Below, piece after piece: positions 39,564 through 48,516 of a DNA stretch of 64,000 bases (its first letter is position 1; the number at the start of each line of letters is the position of its first letter). The notes under the pieces are model-generated. The model was not told the origin of the DNA, made no database searches, and saw only the letters and a program-made list of their open reading frames with translations. This stretch comes from Deinococcus peraridilitoris DSM 19664. Its GTDB lineage: Bacteria > Deinococcota > Deinococci > Deinococcales > Deinococcaceae. Position numbers and translations under genes: made by a program. Location of the stretch: positions 186,001 through 250,000 of the forward strand of contig NC_019793.1 of the NCBI RefSeq assembly GCF_000317835.1. Direction: 5' to 3'.

Positions 39564-39896
39564 TTGAACGGACACATCACCATCACCGAGGCGGCGCTCG
39601 CCTCGCTTATCGGCCTGACGGCGCACGAGGTGCCCGGCGTGGTCGGCATGTCTCCCGCCAACGTGCGCGAAGGCATTCTCAAGGTTCTGGGGCGCGCCCA
39701 GGCGCGCGAGGGTGTGGTCATTTCACGCGACGACGGCCGGTACAGCGCCGAGCTGTACGTCGTGGTGGCCTACGGCGTCAGCATTCCCACCGTCGCGCGC
39801 AACATCACCGAACGCGTCGAGCACGCGGCCAAAACCCAGGCTGGCATCGAACTGGCCCGCACACGCGTGCACGCCGTGGGGGTGCGCCATGTCTAA
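39564..39896 (+). CDS. Asp23/YloU-family protein
   Basis: A 110-residue protein of the Asp23 (DUF322) family: GHITITEAALASLIGLTAHEVPGV at the start, VVVAYGVSIPTVARNITERV in the middle. The family is small and soluble, often encoded next to a DhaL/fatty-acid-kinase gene, as here. Its role is not settled; envelope stress or membrane association has been suggested. It starts at TTG 39564, seven bases after GGAGG, and overlaps the next gene by 8 bases. A TATACT at 39533-39538 is a plausible -10 box. Confidence 0.85.
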   Translation: MNGHITITEAALASLIGLTAHEVPGVVGMSPANVREGILKVLGRAQAREGVVISRDDGRYSAELYVVVAYGVSIPTVARNITERVEHAAKTQAGIELARTRVHAVGVRHV

Positions 39897-41466
39897 CCTC
39901 ACCAGTGCACAGATCGCCGCGAGCCTGCGCTACGCCACCGACTGGCTGGGTGTGTACCGCGAGCAGGTCAATGCCCTGAACGTCTACCCCGTTCCCGACG
40001 GCGACACGGGCACCAACATGCACCTCACGATGCAGAGCGTGCGCAGAGAGCTTGATACCTGTGACGAAAACAGTATGCCCAGCGTCGCCCGCGCCATCAG
40101 CTATGGCGCGCTGCTGGGTGCCCGTGGCAACAGCGGGGTGATTCTCTCGCAACTGCTCAAGGGGTTCGCCGAAGCCATCCGCGACCTGAAAGACGTCAGC
40201 GCCGCGCAACTCGTGCACGCCCTGAACGCGGCGCAGAAAAGCGGCTACAGCGCCGTCATGAAGCCTGTTGAGGGCACCATCCTGACCGTGGCACGCGAAG
40301 CGGCCGCAGGTGCCCGGGGTGGCAGCGCGCGGGAAGTGCTCGAAAGCGCGCTGCGCGCCGGGCACGAGGCGCTGCAGAAAACTCCCGACCAGCTGCCCGC
40401 CCTGAAGCAGGCCGGCGTGGTCGATTCCGGCGGGCAAGGCTACCTGTACGTACTGGAGGGAATGCTTGGCAGCTTGCTCGGCACGCCCCTTCCGGCTGCA
40501 CCCACCGTCGAAAGTTACGCGGGCGAGCAATTTGAAACCGAGGAATTCGGCTACTGCACCGAATTCCTGATGTCAGACGCCACACTGCCCATCGAGCAGA
40601 TTCGCGAACTGGTCACTCCCTTCGGGGACAGCCTGCTGGTCGTGGGCGCCGAAGGGTACGTCAAGGGACACATTCACACCAACGAGCCCGACGACCTGCT
40701 CGCCACCGTTGGCCGCCACGGTAAGATGCTGCGCACCAAAGTCGAGGACATGAGCGAGCAGCACACCGAAATTCTGGCAATGGCAGGTGCAGCAGCCCGC
40801 GCCGAGGACGAAATGCCCGAATCCGGGCTGGTGGCCGTCGCCAGCGGGTACGGCCTGACCAAGCTCTTCCGCAGCCTGGGGGCGCGTATCGTATCCGGCG
40901 GGCAGACCCAGAATCCCAGCGTACAGGATATCGTTGACGCCGTGCGCAGCGTCAGTGCCCGGCGCGTGATCATCTTGCCGAACAACAAGAACATCCTGCT
41001 GGCCGCCGGCAAAGCGCAGGAGATTCTGGGCGAGAACGCCCTTGTGGTGCCCACGCGCACGTTGGGTCAGGGTGTGGGCGCCGCCCTGGCCTTTCAGGCC
41101 GGCGTACCCGCTGAAGAGCTGCTGACGGGAATGCAGGAGGCCGCCTCGAATGTCACGACGTTCGAAGTGACACGCGCCTCACGCTCCACCCGGATCGGTG
41201 AACTCGACATCACGCAAGGAGACGTCATCGGCTTGCGGGACGACGAACTTGTTCACGTGGGTGGCTCGCCAGAGGACGCGGTGGTGACCATGCTGCAAGC
41301 GGCCTACGACGGTCAGGAAATCCTGACCGTCTTCCCCGGGCCTGCTGTCACGCCCGAGGCACTTTCGGCGCTGACCAGCCGTCTTGAGGAAACGTTCGTG
41401 GATCTGGAACTGGAAGTGCACCAAGGTGGGCCCGATCTGTACGACTACCTTGTCACCCTCGAATAA
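39889..41466 (+). CDS. fakA: DhaL/YloV-type kinase (FakA-like fatty acid kinase)
   Basis: A 525-residue protein. The N-terminal DhaL domain binds ATP-Mg through NVYPVPDGDTGTNMH (about 24-38) and GARGNSGVILSQ; a middle and a C-terminal YloV domain follow. In Gram-positives such proteins phosphorylate fatty acids presented by a DegV-like FakB. No degV gene is in the window. The link with Asp23 upstream is the usual one. The ATG overlaps the preceding gene by 8 bases. Confidence 0.87.
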   Translation: MSNLTSAQIAASLRYATDWLGVYREQVNALNVYPVPDGDTGTNMHLTMQSVRRELDTCDENSMPSVARAISYGALLGARGNSGVILSQLLKGFAEAIRDLKDVSAAQLVHALNAAQKSGYSAVMKPVEGTILTVAREAAAGARGGSAREVLESALRAGHEALQKTPDQLPALKQAGVVDSGGQGYLYVLEGMLGSLLGTPLPAAPTVESYAGEQFETEEFGYCTEFLMSDATLPIEQIRELVTPFGDSLLVVGAEGYVKGHIHTNEPDDLLATVGRHGKMLRTKVEDMSEQHTEILAMAGAAARAEDEMPESGLVAVASGYGLTKLFRSLGARIVSGGQTQNPSVQDIVDAVRSVSARRVIILPNNKNILLAAGKAQEILGENALVVPTRTLGQGVGAALAFQAGVPAEELLTGMQEAASNVTTFEVTRASRSTRIGELDITQGDVIGLRDDELVHVGGSPEDAVVTMLQAAYDGQEILTVFPGPAVTPEALSALTSRLEETFVDLELEVHQGGPDLYDYLVTLE

Positions 41467-41478
41467 CGCAGCCGACCA

Positions 41479-41516
41479 GGGTGAGAAGCCGTGTGAAACG
41501 CATCGGCTTCTCACCC
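41479..41516 (+). terminator. Terminator after fakA
   Basis: A perfect 13-bp stem (41479-41491 with 41504-41516) followed by TTTGTGGT separates fakA from murF. Confidence 0.75.
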
Positions 41517-41533
41517 TTTGTGGTCAAGGTGAA

Positions 41534-42838
41534 ATGAACGTGATCGAACCCCGCACCATACCCGTCGCAGCCCAGATCGCCCCGGACGCCCGGAGCGCTC
41601 AATTCATCACCTGGGATTCCAGGCAGGTGGGTCCGCAAACTGCCTTCGCCGCCCTGAGCGGCGAGAAGACACACGGAAACGCTTTTGTCATGCAGGCCCT
41701 CGAGCAGGGGGCTCCGTTCGTACTGACCGACCTCGATGTACCGCGCGCCGTACGGGTCGCCGACGCCACGTCTGCCCTGCGCGCCTGGGGCAGGGCGGCG
41801 CGCACGCAAGCGAACAGACCGGTCATCGGCATCACCGGCTCAGTCGGCAAGACGACTGCCAAAGCCTATGTAGGCGCCGCGCTGCAGGGCCGTTTCATGC
41901 CGGTCTTCAACACCTTGAACGCCATCGCCTGTTTTCTGCTCGTAGAGGCGGGCAACCCGGTGGAGCGCACGCCCCTGGTCATCGAGCTGGGCATCGATCG
42001 CGTGGGTGAAATGGATGAACTGATGCAGTTGGTGTCACCGGATGTGGGTGTCGTGACGTCGGTGGGCGAAGCGCACCTGGAAGCCTTCGGCAGCCGTGAA
42101 GTCATCGCCCGTGAAAAGGGAGGTGTGCTGCGCGCGCCCCATGCCCTGGTGGGACTGCAGGCCAGCTCCTGGTACCCTGGCGTTCCCACCTACGGCTTCG
42201 AAGGCGCCTCGTACGCGGGTGAGCGGCTCCGCCTCTCGCCGGAAGGAGCGCATTTCACCTTTCAGGGTACACCGGTCGAACTGCCCGGCGCGAGTCGCCC
42301 GCAGGCCGAAGCCGCAGTTCTGGGCCTGGCTTTGGCGTCGCGCTTCGGAATCGACATTGGGGCAGCGGCCAGGCGGCTCAGGGAGGCCGAAGTGCCAGCC
42401 GGCCGCTTCCGGATTCATCGCGGGATCCTTACCGTCATCGATGACACCTACAATGCCAGTCCACTGAGTGTCAAAGCGGCTCTGGACGCGCTTCACCAGT
42501 TTCCGGGCCGGCGAATCTCGGTGCTGGGCCGAATGCTGGAACTCGGACCCGACGAGCGGCGCCTGCACGCGGAGGTAGGAGACTATGCCCGGCAGCGCGC
42601 CGACCTCACCTTTGGCGTGGGCGCCTTCGCCGGCGAGCTGGGAGACCGGGCTTATGGGACGTCGCACGAGCTGGAGCAGGCCCTGCTCCGCGAGGTCAGA
42701 AGCGGTGACGTCGTGCTGGTGAAGGCTTCGCGCGGAATCAGCTTCTCGCCCCAGGAGCGTGCCCGACAGGGCGTTGGGCTGGAAAGCGTCGTGCACACGC
42801 TGCTTGACGCACACAAGGACGACCGTGCCCCGTCTTGA
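41534..42838 (+). CDS. murF: UDP-MurNAc-tripeptide-D-Ala-D-Ala ligase
   Basis: A 434-residue Mur ligase that adds D-Ala-D-Ala to the UDP-MurNAc-tripeptide, the last cytoplasmic ligation before the lipid step. The ATP loop GITGSVGKTTAKAY (about 100-113), the NTLNAIACFLLVEAGN segment and DDTYNASPLSVKAAL near the C-terminus are typical of MurF. It starts at ATG 41534, close to AAGGTGA, and opens the cell-wall cluster; murE does not precede it, unlike in most dcw clusters. The following lipoprotein gene overlaps it by 14 bases. Confidence 0.9.
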   Translation: MNVIEPRTIPVAAQIAPDARSAQFITWDSRQVGPQTAFAALSGEKTHGNAFVMQALEQGAPFVLTDLDVPRAVRVADATSALRAWGRAARTQANRPVIGITGSVGKTTAKAYVGAALQGRFMPVFNTLNAIACFLLVEAGNPVERTPLVIELGIDRVGEMDELMQLVSPDVGVVTSVGEAHLEAFGSREVIAREKGGVLRAPHALVGLQASSWYPGVPTYGFEGASYAGERLRLSPEGAHFTFQGTPVELPGASRPQAEAAVLGLALASRFGIDIGAAARRLREAEVPAGRFRIHRGILTVIDDTYNASPLSVKAALDALHQFPGRRISVLGRMLELGPDERRLHAEVGDYARQRADLTFGVGAFAGELGDRAYGTSHELEQALLREVRSGDVVLVKASRGISFSPQERARQGVGLESVVHTLLDAHKDDRAPS

Positions 42839-43577
42839 ACTGCTGTGCGCCGTGGTGCTGTTGCTGCTCAGCGCCTGCGCGCCCCGAACCGTCGGGACCG
42901 TCACGGTGGCCCGTCCTGACGCCTTCAGCGCCGCCTTCTCACCGCGAGGCGTGCTCTGGGTTACGGGCGGAACCGCGTTTCTGGCGCGCGCTCCTCAGTT
43001 TCGTGTCGAGAAGCTCGCGACGCCCGTCCCGGTGGCTGACGTGGCCTGGCACGATGGTGACGCCTGGGCGGCCCTGCCCAGCGTGGCCCTGGTCGTGCGG
43101 CTCACCGGAACCGGCGGCAGCCTGCAGGCGGGAGTGGCCGTCAAGCTGAGTGAATCCCGGATCTACCGCGAGGACGGAACGGCGCTCACATACAGCGGCG
43201 AAAGTACGGCCGGGCTGACGGGCGCACCCGACGCCGTCGTCACCGGCGGTGACGGCCTGGACTACGCTTTGCAAGGTGAGCGGCTGTACCGTATCGGGCG
43301 TGAGCGCAGTCTCGTCGGAGCGTCGCAGGGTGGGCCGTTCCTGACCCCGTCCCCGGGCGGCGTGCTGGTCTCCTCGGTTCCCTCGGCGGTGACGCGCGAT
43401 TTCACGTATCAGCTTCACGACGGACAACTGCTGCGACAGGACGCCTCGCGCACGGTTCGGGGCGCGGTGCCCCATTTACCCGGCCGGGTGGGCCTGGTGG
43501 GTGACCTGGTGGTCACGGTGACCCGCGAAGGACAGGTGCGGGTGTTCAGGTACGATCTGACAGAGGTCAAGCCATAG
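42825..43577 (+). CDS. Hypothetical lipoprotein within the cell-wall cluster
   Basis: A 250-residue protein with a clear lipoprotein signal: [17 protein letters not shown], with LSAC as the lipobox and Cys17 as the first mature residue. The mature part is beta-rich with repeated short strands ([36 protein letters not shown]), suggesting a beta-propeller-like fold. No family is recognised. It starts at GTG 42825 inside the murF end, so it is translated with murF, and it precedes mraY. That setting suggests an envelope role. Confidence 0.7.
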   Translation: MPRLELLCAVVLLLLSACAPRTVGTVTVARPDAFSAAFSPRGVLWVTGGTAFLARAPQFRVEKLATPVPVADVAWHDGDAWAALPSVALVVRLTGTGGSLQAGVAVKLSESRIYREDGTALTYSGESTAGLTGAPDAVVTGGDGLDYALQGERLYRIGRERSLVGASQGGPFLTPSPGGVLVSSVPSAVTRDFTYQLHDGQLLRQDASRTVRGAVPHLPGRVGLVGDLVVTVTREGQVRVFRYDLTEVKP

Positions 43578-43659
43578 TGTGTATTCCGTTTCGTTCGCTT
43601 CCCTTCTCCCTTCGCCCTTATCAGCCCGCCCTTACGCTCTCCGCAGGTGGACGTGGCCC

Positions 43660-44580
43660 ATGCTGATATCCATCTTCTTGTCGTGGTTTCTCGTCGGTCT
43701 CTTCGTTCGAATCTCCAAGCAGCGCGGCTGGGGGCAGCGGGTGCGGCGTGACGGACCGCAGACGCACCTGTCCAAGGAAGGCACGCCCACTGCCGGCGGC
43801 GTCGGTTTCGTGGTGGCGCTGCTGCTGGTCTGGGTGCTGCTGTACGCGCGCGATCCCGATCCCAAAGAAGTGGTGGTGGTGCTCGCCGCGCTCGCCATGG
43901 GCGTCATCGGCCTGATCGATGATGTGCTCAAAATCCGCTCGCGTATGTTTGGCGGCAAGTCCGAATTGATGGCGCGCGAGAAGTTTCCATTGCAGATTCT
44001 GGTCGGGGCCGTCTTCGGGTATTTTGCCTGGCGGCTGGCTCCGGCCCTTCCGCCGGGTCTCGGGCCCTGGTTCGACATTCCCCTGTACACCATCGTGATG
44101 GCCGGCGCCGTCAACGCCTTCAATTTCACCGATGGCCTCGACGGGTTGCTGTCGGGAGTGGCGATCATCGTGCTGCTGCCATTGATCGCGCTGCAGGCGT
44201 CGCCGCTGGCCGCCTTGATGGTGGGCGCGCTGCTGGGCTTTCTGTGGTTCAATGCCCACCCGGCCAAAGTGTTCATGGGCGACATGGGTTCGCACGCCAT
44301 CGGTGCGCTCACGGCGGGCGCCTACGTGCTCAACGATGCCGGCAACCTTACCTGGCTGCTGCCACTCGTTGCCGTCATTCCGGTGACGGCCCTGCTGAGC
44401 GTGGTCATTCAGGTGGTGTATTTCCGCCGCACCGGCGGCAAACGCTTTTTCCGCATGACGCCGATTCAGCATCACTTCGAGTTGTCCGGCTGGCCGGAAA
44501 CGCAGGTCACCCTGCGCTTCTGGCTGGTGACGGCAGTCACCACCACGCTCGCCTGGTACCTGCTGGGCGCCCGACCCTAG
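43660..44580 (+). CDS. mraY: Phospho-MurNAc-pentapeptide transferase
   Basis: A 306-residue polytopic membrane enzyme that joins phospho-MurNAc-pentapeptide to undecaprenyl phosphate, forming lipid I. Conserved cytoplasmic loops are present: [20 protein letters not shown] (Asp pair near 85), [27 protein letters not shown] and [13 protein letters not shown]. About ten membrane segments fit the family. I start at ATG 43660, after AGGTGGA; the frame is open further upstream but without a signal. A strong terminator follows. Confidence 0.94.
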   Translation: MLISIFLSWFLVGLFVRISKQRGWGQRVRRDGPQTHLSKEGTPTAGGVGFVVALLLVWVLLYARDPDPKEVVVVLAALAMGVIGLIDDVLKIRSRMFGGKSELMAREKFPLQILVGAVFGYFAWRLAPALPPGLGPWFDIPLYTIVMAGAVNAFNFTDGLDGLLSGVAIIVLLPLIALQASPLAALMVGALLGFLWFNAHPAKVFMGDMGSHAIGALTAGAYVLNDAGNLTWLLPLVAVIPVTALLSVVIQVVYFRRTGGKRFFRMTPIQHHFELSGWPETQVTLRFWLVTAVTTTLAWYLLGARP

Positions 44581-44592
44581 TCGCTCGCTATA

Positions 44593-44633
44593 CGGCGCGG
44601 GCAGTGGGACCAAGTGTCCCACTGCCCGCGCCG
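44593..44633 (+). terminator. Terminator after mraY
   Basis: A perfect 17-bp GC-rich stem (44593-44609 with 44617-44633) and 7-base loop lie between mraY and murD. It divides the cell-wall cluster into separate units. Confidence 0.75.
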
Positions 44634-44712
44634 TGTTCGTCACACCGCAGGCCGGTGTCCGAATCTCCCCCTATCACCCGGCTTCACCGCCCTGTACGCT
44701 GTCTGCAACGCC

Positions 44713-46071
44713 ATGACCCCGCCTTCAGACTCCTCGCACGGCAGCACACCTTCTCTTTTGATTTACGGCCTTGGGCGCAGCGGACGCGCCGTGGCCCGGT
44801 TTCTGGCACGTGACGGCCTGAGCGCCAACTGGCATGACGCCTCTCCGTCCGCGGAAGACCTCACCCTGGTAGATTCGCTGGGCTTTGCGCGTGGGAACCT
44901 GCACACGCCGTACCGCACCGTCATTGCGGCGCCCGGGGTACCAATCGACCATCCGGATCTGCAGGCCTTGCGTCAGCGGGGCGCAGAAGTCATCGGCGAA
45001 GTCGAGCTGGCCTTTCGGTCACGCCGGACGCCCATCATCGGCGTGACCGGCACGGCCGGCAAGGGGGGAACCTCCAGCCTGATCACCCAACTGCTGTGCG
45101 CCCTGGGATTTGATGCACAGCTCGGCGGAAATTTCGATCCACCGCTGCTCGACGTCATCGGCGCCGAGGTTGCCGTGGCCGAACTGTCGAGCTTTCAGCT
45201 GGAGCGCGTCGACCGGTTTCGCCCGGAAATTGCGGTGATCACCAACCTCGGCGTGGACCACCTCGATCGTCACGGCAGCGTCGGGGCCTACCATGAGGCC
45301 AAGAAGAACATCACCCGGGCACAGGATGTCCACGACACGCTGATCGTTCCGCAGGGGCTCACCCTGACCTCCAGGGCGCAGGTTCGGTATTTCTCAGCTC
45401 ACACGGTCAGTCTCAGTGGGGGCAAACAGGTCCTTGCCCCAGCGGAATTGCCCGAGGGACACCATCCCGCGAACGCGGCCGCGGCGGTGCTGGCAGTCGA
45501 GGCGTTCCTGAAGCGACGTGGTCTGCCGGTGCCTGTGGCCGATCTGAAAGGGGCCCTCCTTGCCGCACAGCCGGTCGCCGGGCGTTTCGAGACGGTGGCC
45601 CGCCTGGGAGGGCTGCGATTCATCGACGACTCGATCGCGACGCGGACCCTCGCGGTACAGGCAGCCCTGGAGCGCGCTCCGGCGCCCGTGGTGTGGTTAG
45701 TTGGTGGCCGGGACAAGGGAGCGGACCTGCGGGCGCTCGAAGAGGTGGTGGCGCGCAAGGTACAGCACATCGTCGCCTTTGGAGAAGACGGACCAAAATT
45801 CGCCGCGCACTTTGGCAAGCCCACCACGACCGTCCGGGCCCAAAACGGCACCGAGGTGATGCGGGAAGCCGTTCAGGCTGCCACGCAGGTGATCGAGGGA
45901 GGCGAGGGCAGCGTCCTGCTCGCCCCGATTGGCACCAGCTTCGACCTCTACACCGACTACAAGGTGCGCGGCAAGGCGTTCGCGGAGGCGGCCCGTGACT
46001 GGACGAGGAATGTCGTGCCACAAGGCCTCCATGCGCAGCAGAACGGTCAGACCGTGGAGGAGCAGCGATGA
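44713..46071 (+). CDS. murD: UDP-MurNAc-L-alanine:D-glutamate ligase, atypical motifs
   Basis: A 452-residue MurD-type ligase, which adds D-Glu to UDP-MurNAc-L-Ala. NLGVDHLDRHGS and the Lys of YHEAKKNI (about 197-198, carbamylated in relatives) are in place. Several core motifs differ: the Walker loop reads TGTAGKGGTSS, with Gly118 where Thr or Ser normally follows the Lys, the NDSKAT motif reads DDSIAT (305-310), and the EHN motif reads GHHPAN. Murein in Deinococcus has D-Glu at position 2, so MurD should be active. The ATG at 44713 lies 12 bases after TACGCT (44695-44700); the longer frame is unlikely. Confidence 0.85.
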   Translation: MTPPSDSSHGSTPSLLIYGLGRSGRAVARFLARDGLSANWHDASPSAEDLTLVDSLGFARGNLHTPYRTVIAAPGVPIDHPDLQALRQRGAEVIGEVELAFRSRRTPIIGVTGTAGKGGTSSLITQLLCALGFDAQLGGNFDPPLLDVIGAEVAVAELSSFQLERVDRFRPEIAVITNLGVDHLDRHGSVGAYHEAKKNITRAQDVHDTLIVPQGLTLTSRAQVRYFSAHTVSLSGGKQVLAPAELPEGHHPANAAAAVLAVEAFLKRRGLPVPVADLKGALLAAQPVAGRFETVARLGGLRFIDDSIATRTLAVQAALERAPAPVVWLVGGRDKGADLRALEEVVARKVQHIVAFGEDGPKFAAHFGKPTTTVRAQNGTEVMREAVQAATQVIEGGEGSVLLAPIGTSFDLYTDYKVRGKAFAEAARDWTRNVVPQGLHAQQNGQTVEEQR

Positions 46072-47177
46072 GCCTCAACCTGGTGATCGCGCAGTGCCTG
46101 CTGCTGATGCTGGGCCTGATTGGCGTCGCCACCGCCGAACCGAACATGGTGCCGGACCACGCCACAAAGATTCTGATTGCCCTGGCCCTGACCTTCGTTT
46201 TATCGCGGCTGCGTCCCAAAGCCTTCCTGAAGCTCGCCACACCCTTCTGGATATTTTCGCTGGCGCTGCTGGCGCTGGTGCTGTTTATCGGGGTGGGCGG
46301 GGAGTGGGGCGGTGGGCGGCGCTGGCTTGACTTTGGCGGGCCGGTGCGCTTTCAGCCCTCCGAGTTCGCCAAGCTGGCGCTGGTGCTGCAGCTCGCCTCG
46401 TTTTTCGCGCGGCGCGGGCCGGGCAAGAAACTGCTGAGCGCCACCATGATGATCGTGACGACCACGCTGCTGGTGCTGCTCGAACCCGACCTCGGCACGA
46501 CGGTGCTGGTGTTCTCCCTCGGCATCGTGCTGATGTACGCCGCCGGGGTGCGCTTCACTTCTATCGGCCTGATCCTGGCGGCCCTGACCCTTTTCGCCCT
46601 GCCGTTCGCGTCGATTTACCTCGAGAAGAACCCGTACATTCTTGAGCGTATCCGCGGACACCAGGAATCCAAAATAGACGCCCGGCCCGAAGGCGCCACC
46701 CAGATCGACCTGGCACACCGGGACATGCGTGACGGGGGCGTCTATGGACAGGGACCGGACGCGCCCAAATACTACCTGCCTGCCGGACACACCGACATGG
46801 TGATTGCCTCGGTGGGCTTCTCGACGGGGCTGCTGGGGGTGGCGACCATCATCTTCGCGTACTGGCTGATTGTGCAAAGCGGTCTGTCCGCCGCCGAGTG
46901 GGCGTCGCGCATCCGTCCGCTGACGCCGGAACTGCACGGCGCGAGCATCATGGCCACCGGAGCGATGTTCATGATCGTCGGACAGGCCTTCGTAAATCTC
47001 GCGGTCGCCGTGGGAGTCTTTCCGGTCACGGGCGTGCCGTTGCCGCTCGTCAGCTATGGTTTTTCCTCGTTGCTGGCCAAGAGCGTCGCCTTTGCCGTAA
47101 TGCACTCGGCCCTGCGTGAAGTTCACCGCCACCTGCCCGGCAAGACTCCCGAGACCATTCCGGCGGCGGGTGACTGA
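46068..47177 (+). CDS. ftsW: FtsW, SEDS-family peptidoglycan polymerase
   Basis: A 369-residue polytopic protein of the SEDS family; FtsW polymerises septal glycan with a class B PBP. Motifs are GGPVRFQPSEFAKLALV, EPDLGTTVLVF, the periplasmic GHTDMVIASVG and TGVPLPLVSYGFSSLL. RodA is the alternative, but its place in the division cluster supports FtsW. It overlaps murD by ATGA. The cognate ftsI is absent here. Confidence 0.9.
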   Translation: MSLNLVIAQCLLLMLGLIGVATAEPNMVPDHATKILIALALTFVLSRLRPKAFLKLATPFWIFSLALLALVLFIGVGGEWGGGRRWLDFGGPVRFQPSEFAKLALVLQLASFFARRGPGKKLLSATMMIVTTTLLVLLEPDLGTTVLVFSLGIVLMYAAGVRFTSIGLILAALTLFALPFASIYLEKNPYILERIRGHQESKIDARPEGATQIDLAHRDMRDGGVYGQGPDAPKYYLPAGHTDMVIASVGFSTGLLGVATIIFAYWLIVQSGLSAAEWASRIRPLTPELHGASIMATGAMFMIVGQAFVNLAVAVGVFPVTGVPLPLVSYGFSSLLAKSVAFAVMHSALREVHRHLPGKTPETIPAAGD

Positions 47178-47293
47178 CCGGGTGCCCTGGTGTGACGAGC
47201 CCTGGTCACGGTGCCCGCTCGTATGAATACGCTGTGGGGCGCCACTCCTGATATTTCTCGGACAGGCTTCAAAAAGACACTAGACTGTGGCGC

Positions 47294-48460
47294 GTGAGCG
47301 AGGCCCAGCATTTTCTCTCCGGAGCACCCGCTCCCTCTTCTTCTCGTGGTGCGGTGGTGTTGGCGGCCGGTGGCACCGGCGGTCACATTTACCCGGCGAT
47401 CGCCACTGCCCAGGAATTACGCCAGCGTGGCTACCACCCCGTGCTGCTCGGGCAGCGCGGCGGTATGGAAGAGCGCATCGCCGCCGACTCCCGGCTGGAA
47501 TTCGTGGGCGTCTCGGCTGGAAAGTTCGCGCGGACCCGACCTGACCCACGCGAACTGTGGCGCGCGGCGCGCGGCTTTTGGGAAGCCAGGCGTTACCTCG
47601 CAGGGACGCGTCCGGTTTGCGTGGTCGGCTATGGTGGCTTTGCCAGCCTGCCCGGCGTAATGAGCGGGCAAAGCCTGGGGATTCCGACCGTCCTGCACGA
47701 GCAGAACGCCCGGCTGGGGCTGACGCAGCGTCTGGCCCTGCGCCGCGCCCATACGGTCGCTACCGCCTACCCGGAGGTCAAAGGGCTGCCCACTGGACGC
47801 GGCACCCTGGTCGGCATGCCGGTGCGCGAAGAGCGCATGGAACGCGCCGACGCCCTGCGCGAACTGGGCTTGCAGGACGGTCCTCTGACCATTTACGTCA
47901 CCGGGGGTTCTCAGGGCAGCCAGGCACTCAACGACGCCGTTCCGAGCGTACTGCGCCATCTCTTTGGTGACGAGGGCCTGTGGCACAGCGGCAGTGTCCA
48001 GGTGATGCACTCGACCGGCCTGCGCTGGGTTCGTGAAGTCAGTGGACGGGTACACGGCATCGAGTGGTACAAGACGAGCGGCTTCGTCAATGCCGTCGCG
48101 GCCTGGTCCGCCGCCGACCTCGCCATCACGCGCGCCGGCACGGGCACGCTCGCAGAAGCGGCTTTTCACGGGGTGCCGCTGATCATGGTGCCGCTTCCGA
48201 CCAGCGCCGAAAACCATCAGTTCTACAACGCCCGGTCCGTCGAAGAGGGCGGCGCCGGACGGCTGGTCGAGCAAAAGGACCTGCATCAGAACTTGGGCCG
48301 GGTCGTGCACGAGTGCCTGGATCACGACACCCGAAACGCCATGCGGGCACGGGCAGCAGCCCGCTCGCCGCAAGGTGCGGCCCAGCTGCTGGCAGACGCA
48401 GTCGAGCAGGCCCTGAGGGGCCGCGCGCGCAAGCACCGCTCTTCTCCCGCCGGGTCGTGA
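47294..48460 (+). CDS. murG: Lipid II synthase (MurG)
   Basis: A 388-residue GT-B glycosyltransferase that adds GlcNAc to lipid I on the inner face of the membrane. It has AAGGTGGHIYPAIA (about 24-37), YGGFASLPG, HEQNARLGLTQ and the UDP-sugar site TRAGTGTLAEAAFHGVPLI. The first 20 residues are an extra Ser/Pro-rich stretch. A leaderless start is evident: TAGACT (47281-47286), seven bases, GTG at 47294; so transcription restarts here within the cluster. Confidence 0.92.
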   Translation: MSEAQHFLSGAPAPSSSRGAVVLAAGGTGGHIYPAIATAQELRQRGYHPVLLGQRGGMEERIAADSRLEFVGVSAGKFARTRPDPRELWRAARGFWEARRYLAGTRPVCVVGYGGFASLPGVMSGQSLGIPTVLHEQNARLGLTQRLALRRAHTVATAYPEVKGLPTGRGTLVGMPVREERMERADALRELGLQDGPLTIYVTGGSQGSQALNDAVPSVLRHLFGDEGLWHSGSVQVMHSTGLRWVREVSGRVHGIEWYKTSGFVNAVAAWSAADLAITRAGTGTLAEAAFHGVPLIMVPLPTSAENHQFYNARSVEEGGAGRLVEQKDLHQNLGRVVHECLDHDTRNAMRARAAARSPQGAAQLLADAVEQALRGRARKHRSSPAGS

Positions 48461-48516
48461 AAGCGAGTAGGCTAGAAAGGGCGGCGGCCCTGGTCGCCGC
48501 CTCGAACGGGGTGGTC

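Noticed and set aside
44614..44712. An N-terminal extension of murD from 44614
   Set aside because: It would start inside the terminator stem after mraY and upstream of the -10 box; the homologous protein begins at 44713.
47178..47293. A possible terminator between ftsW and murG
   Set aside because: The inverted parts (GTGAC with GTCAC) are short and poorly extended, so I did not list it.
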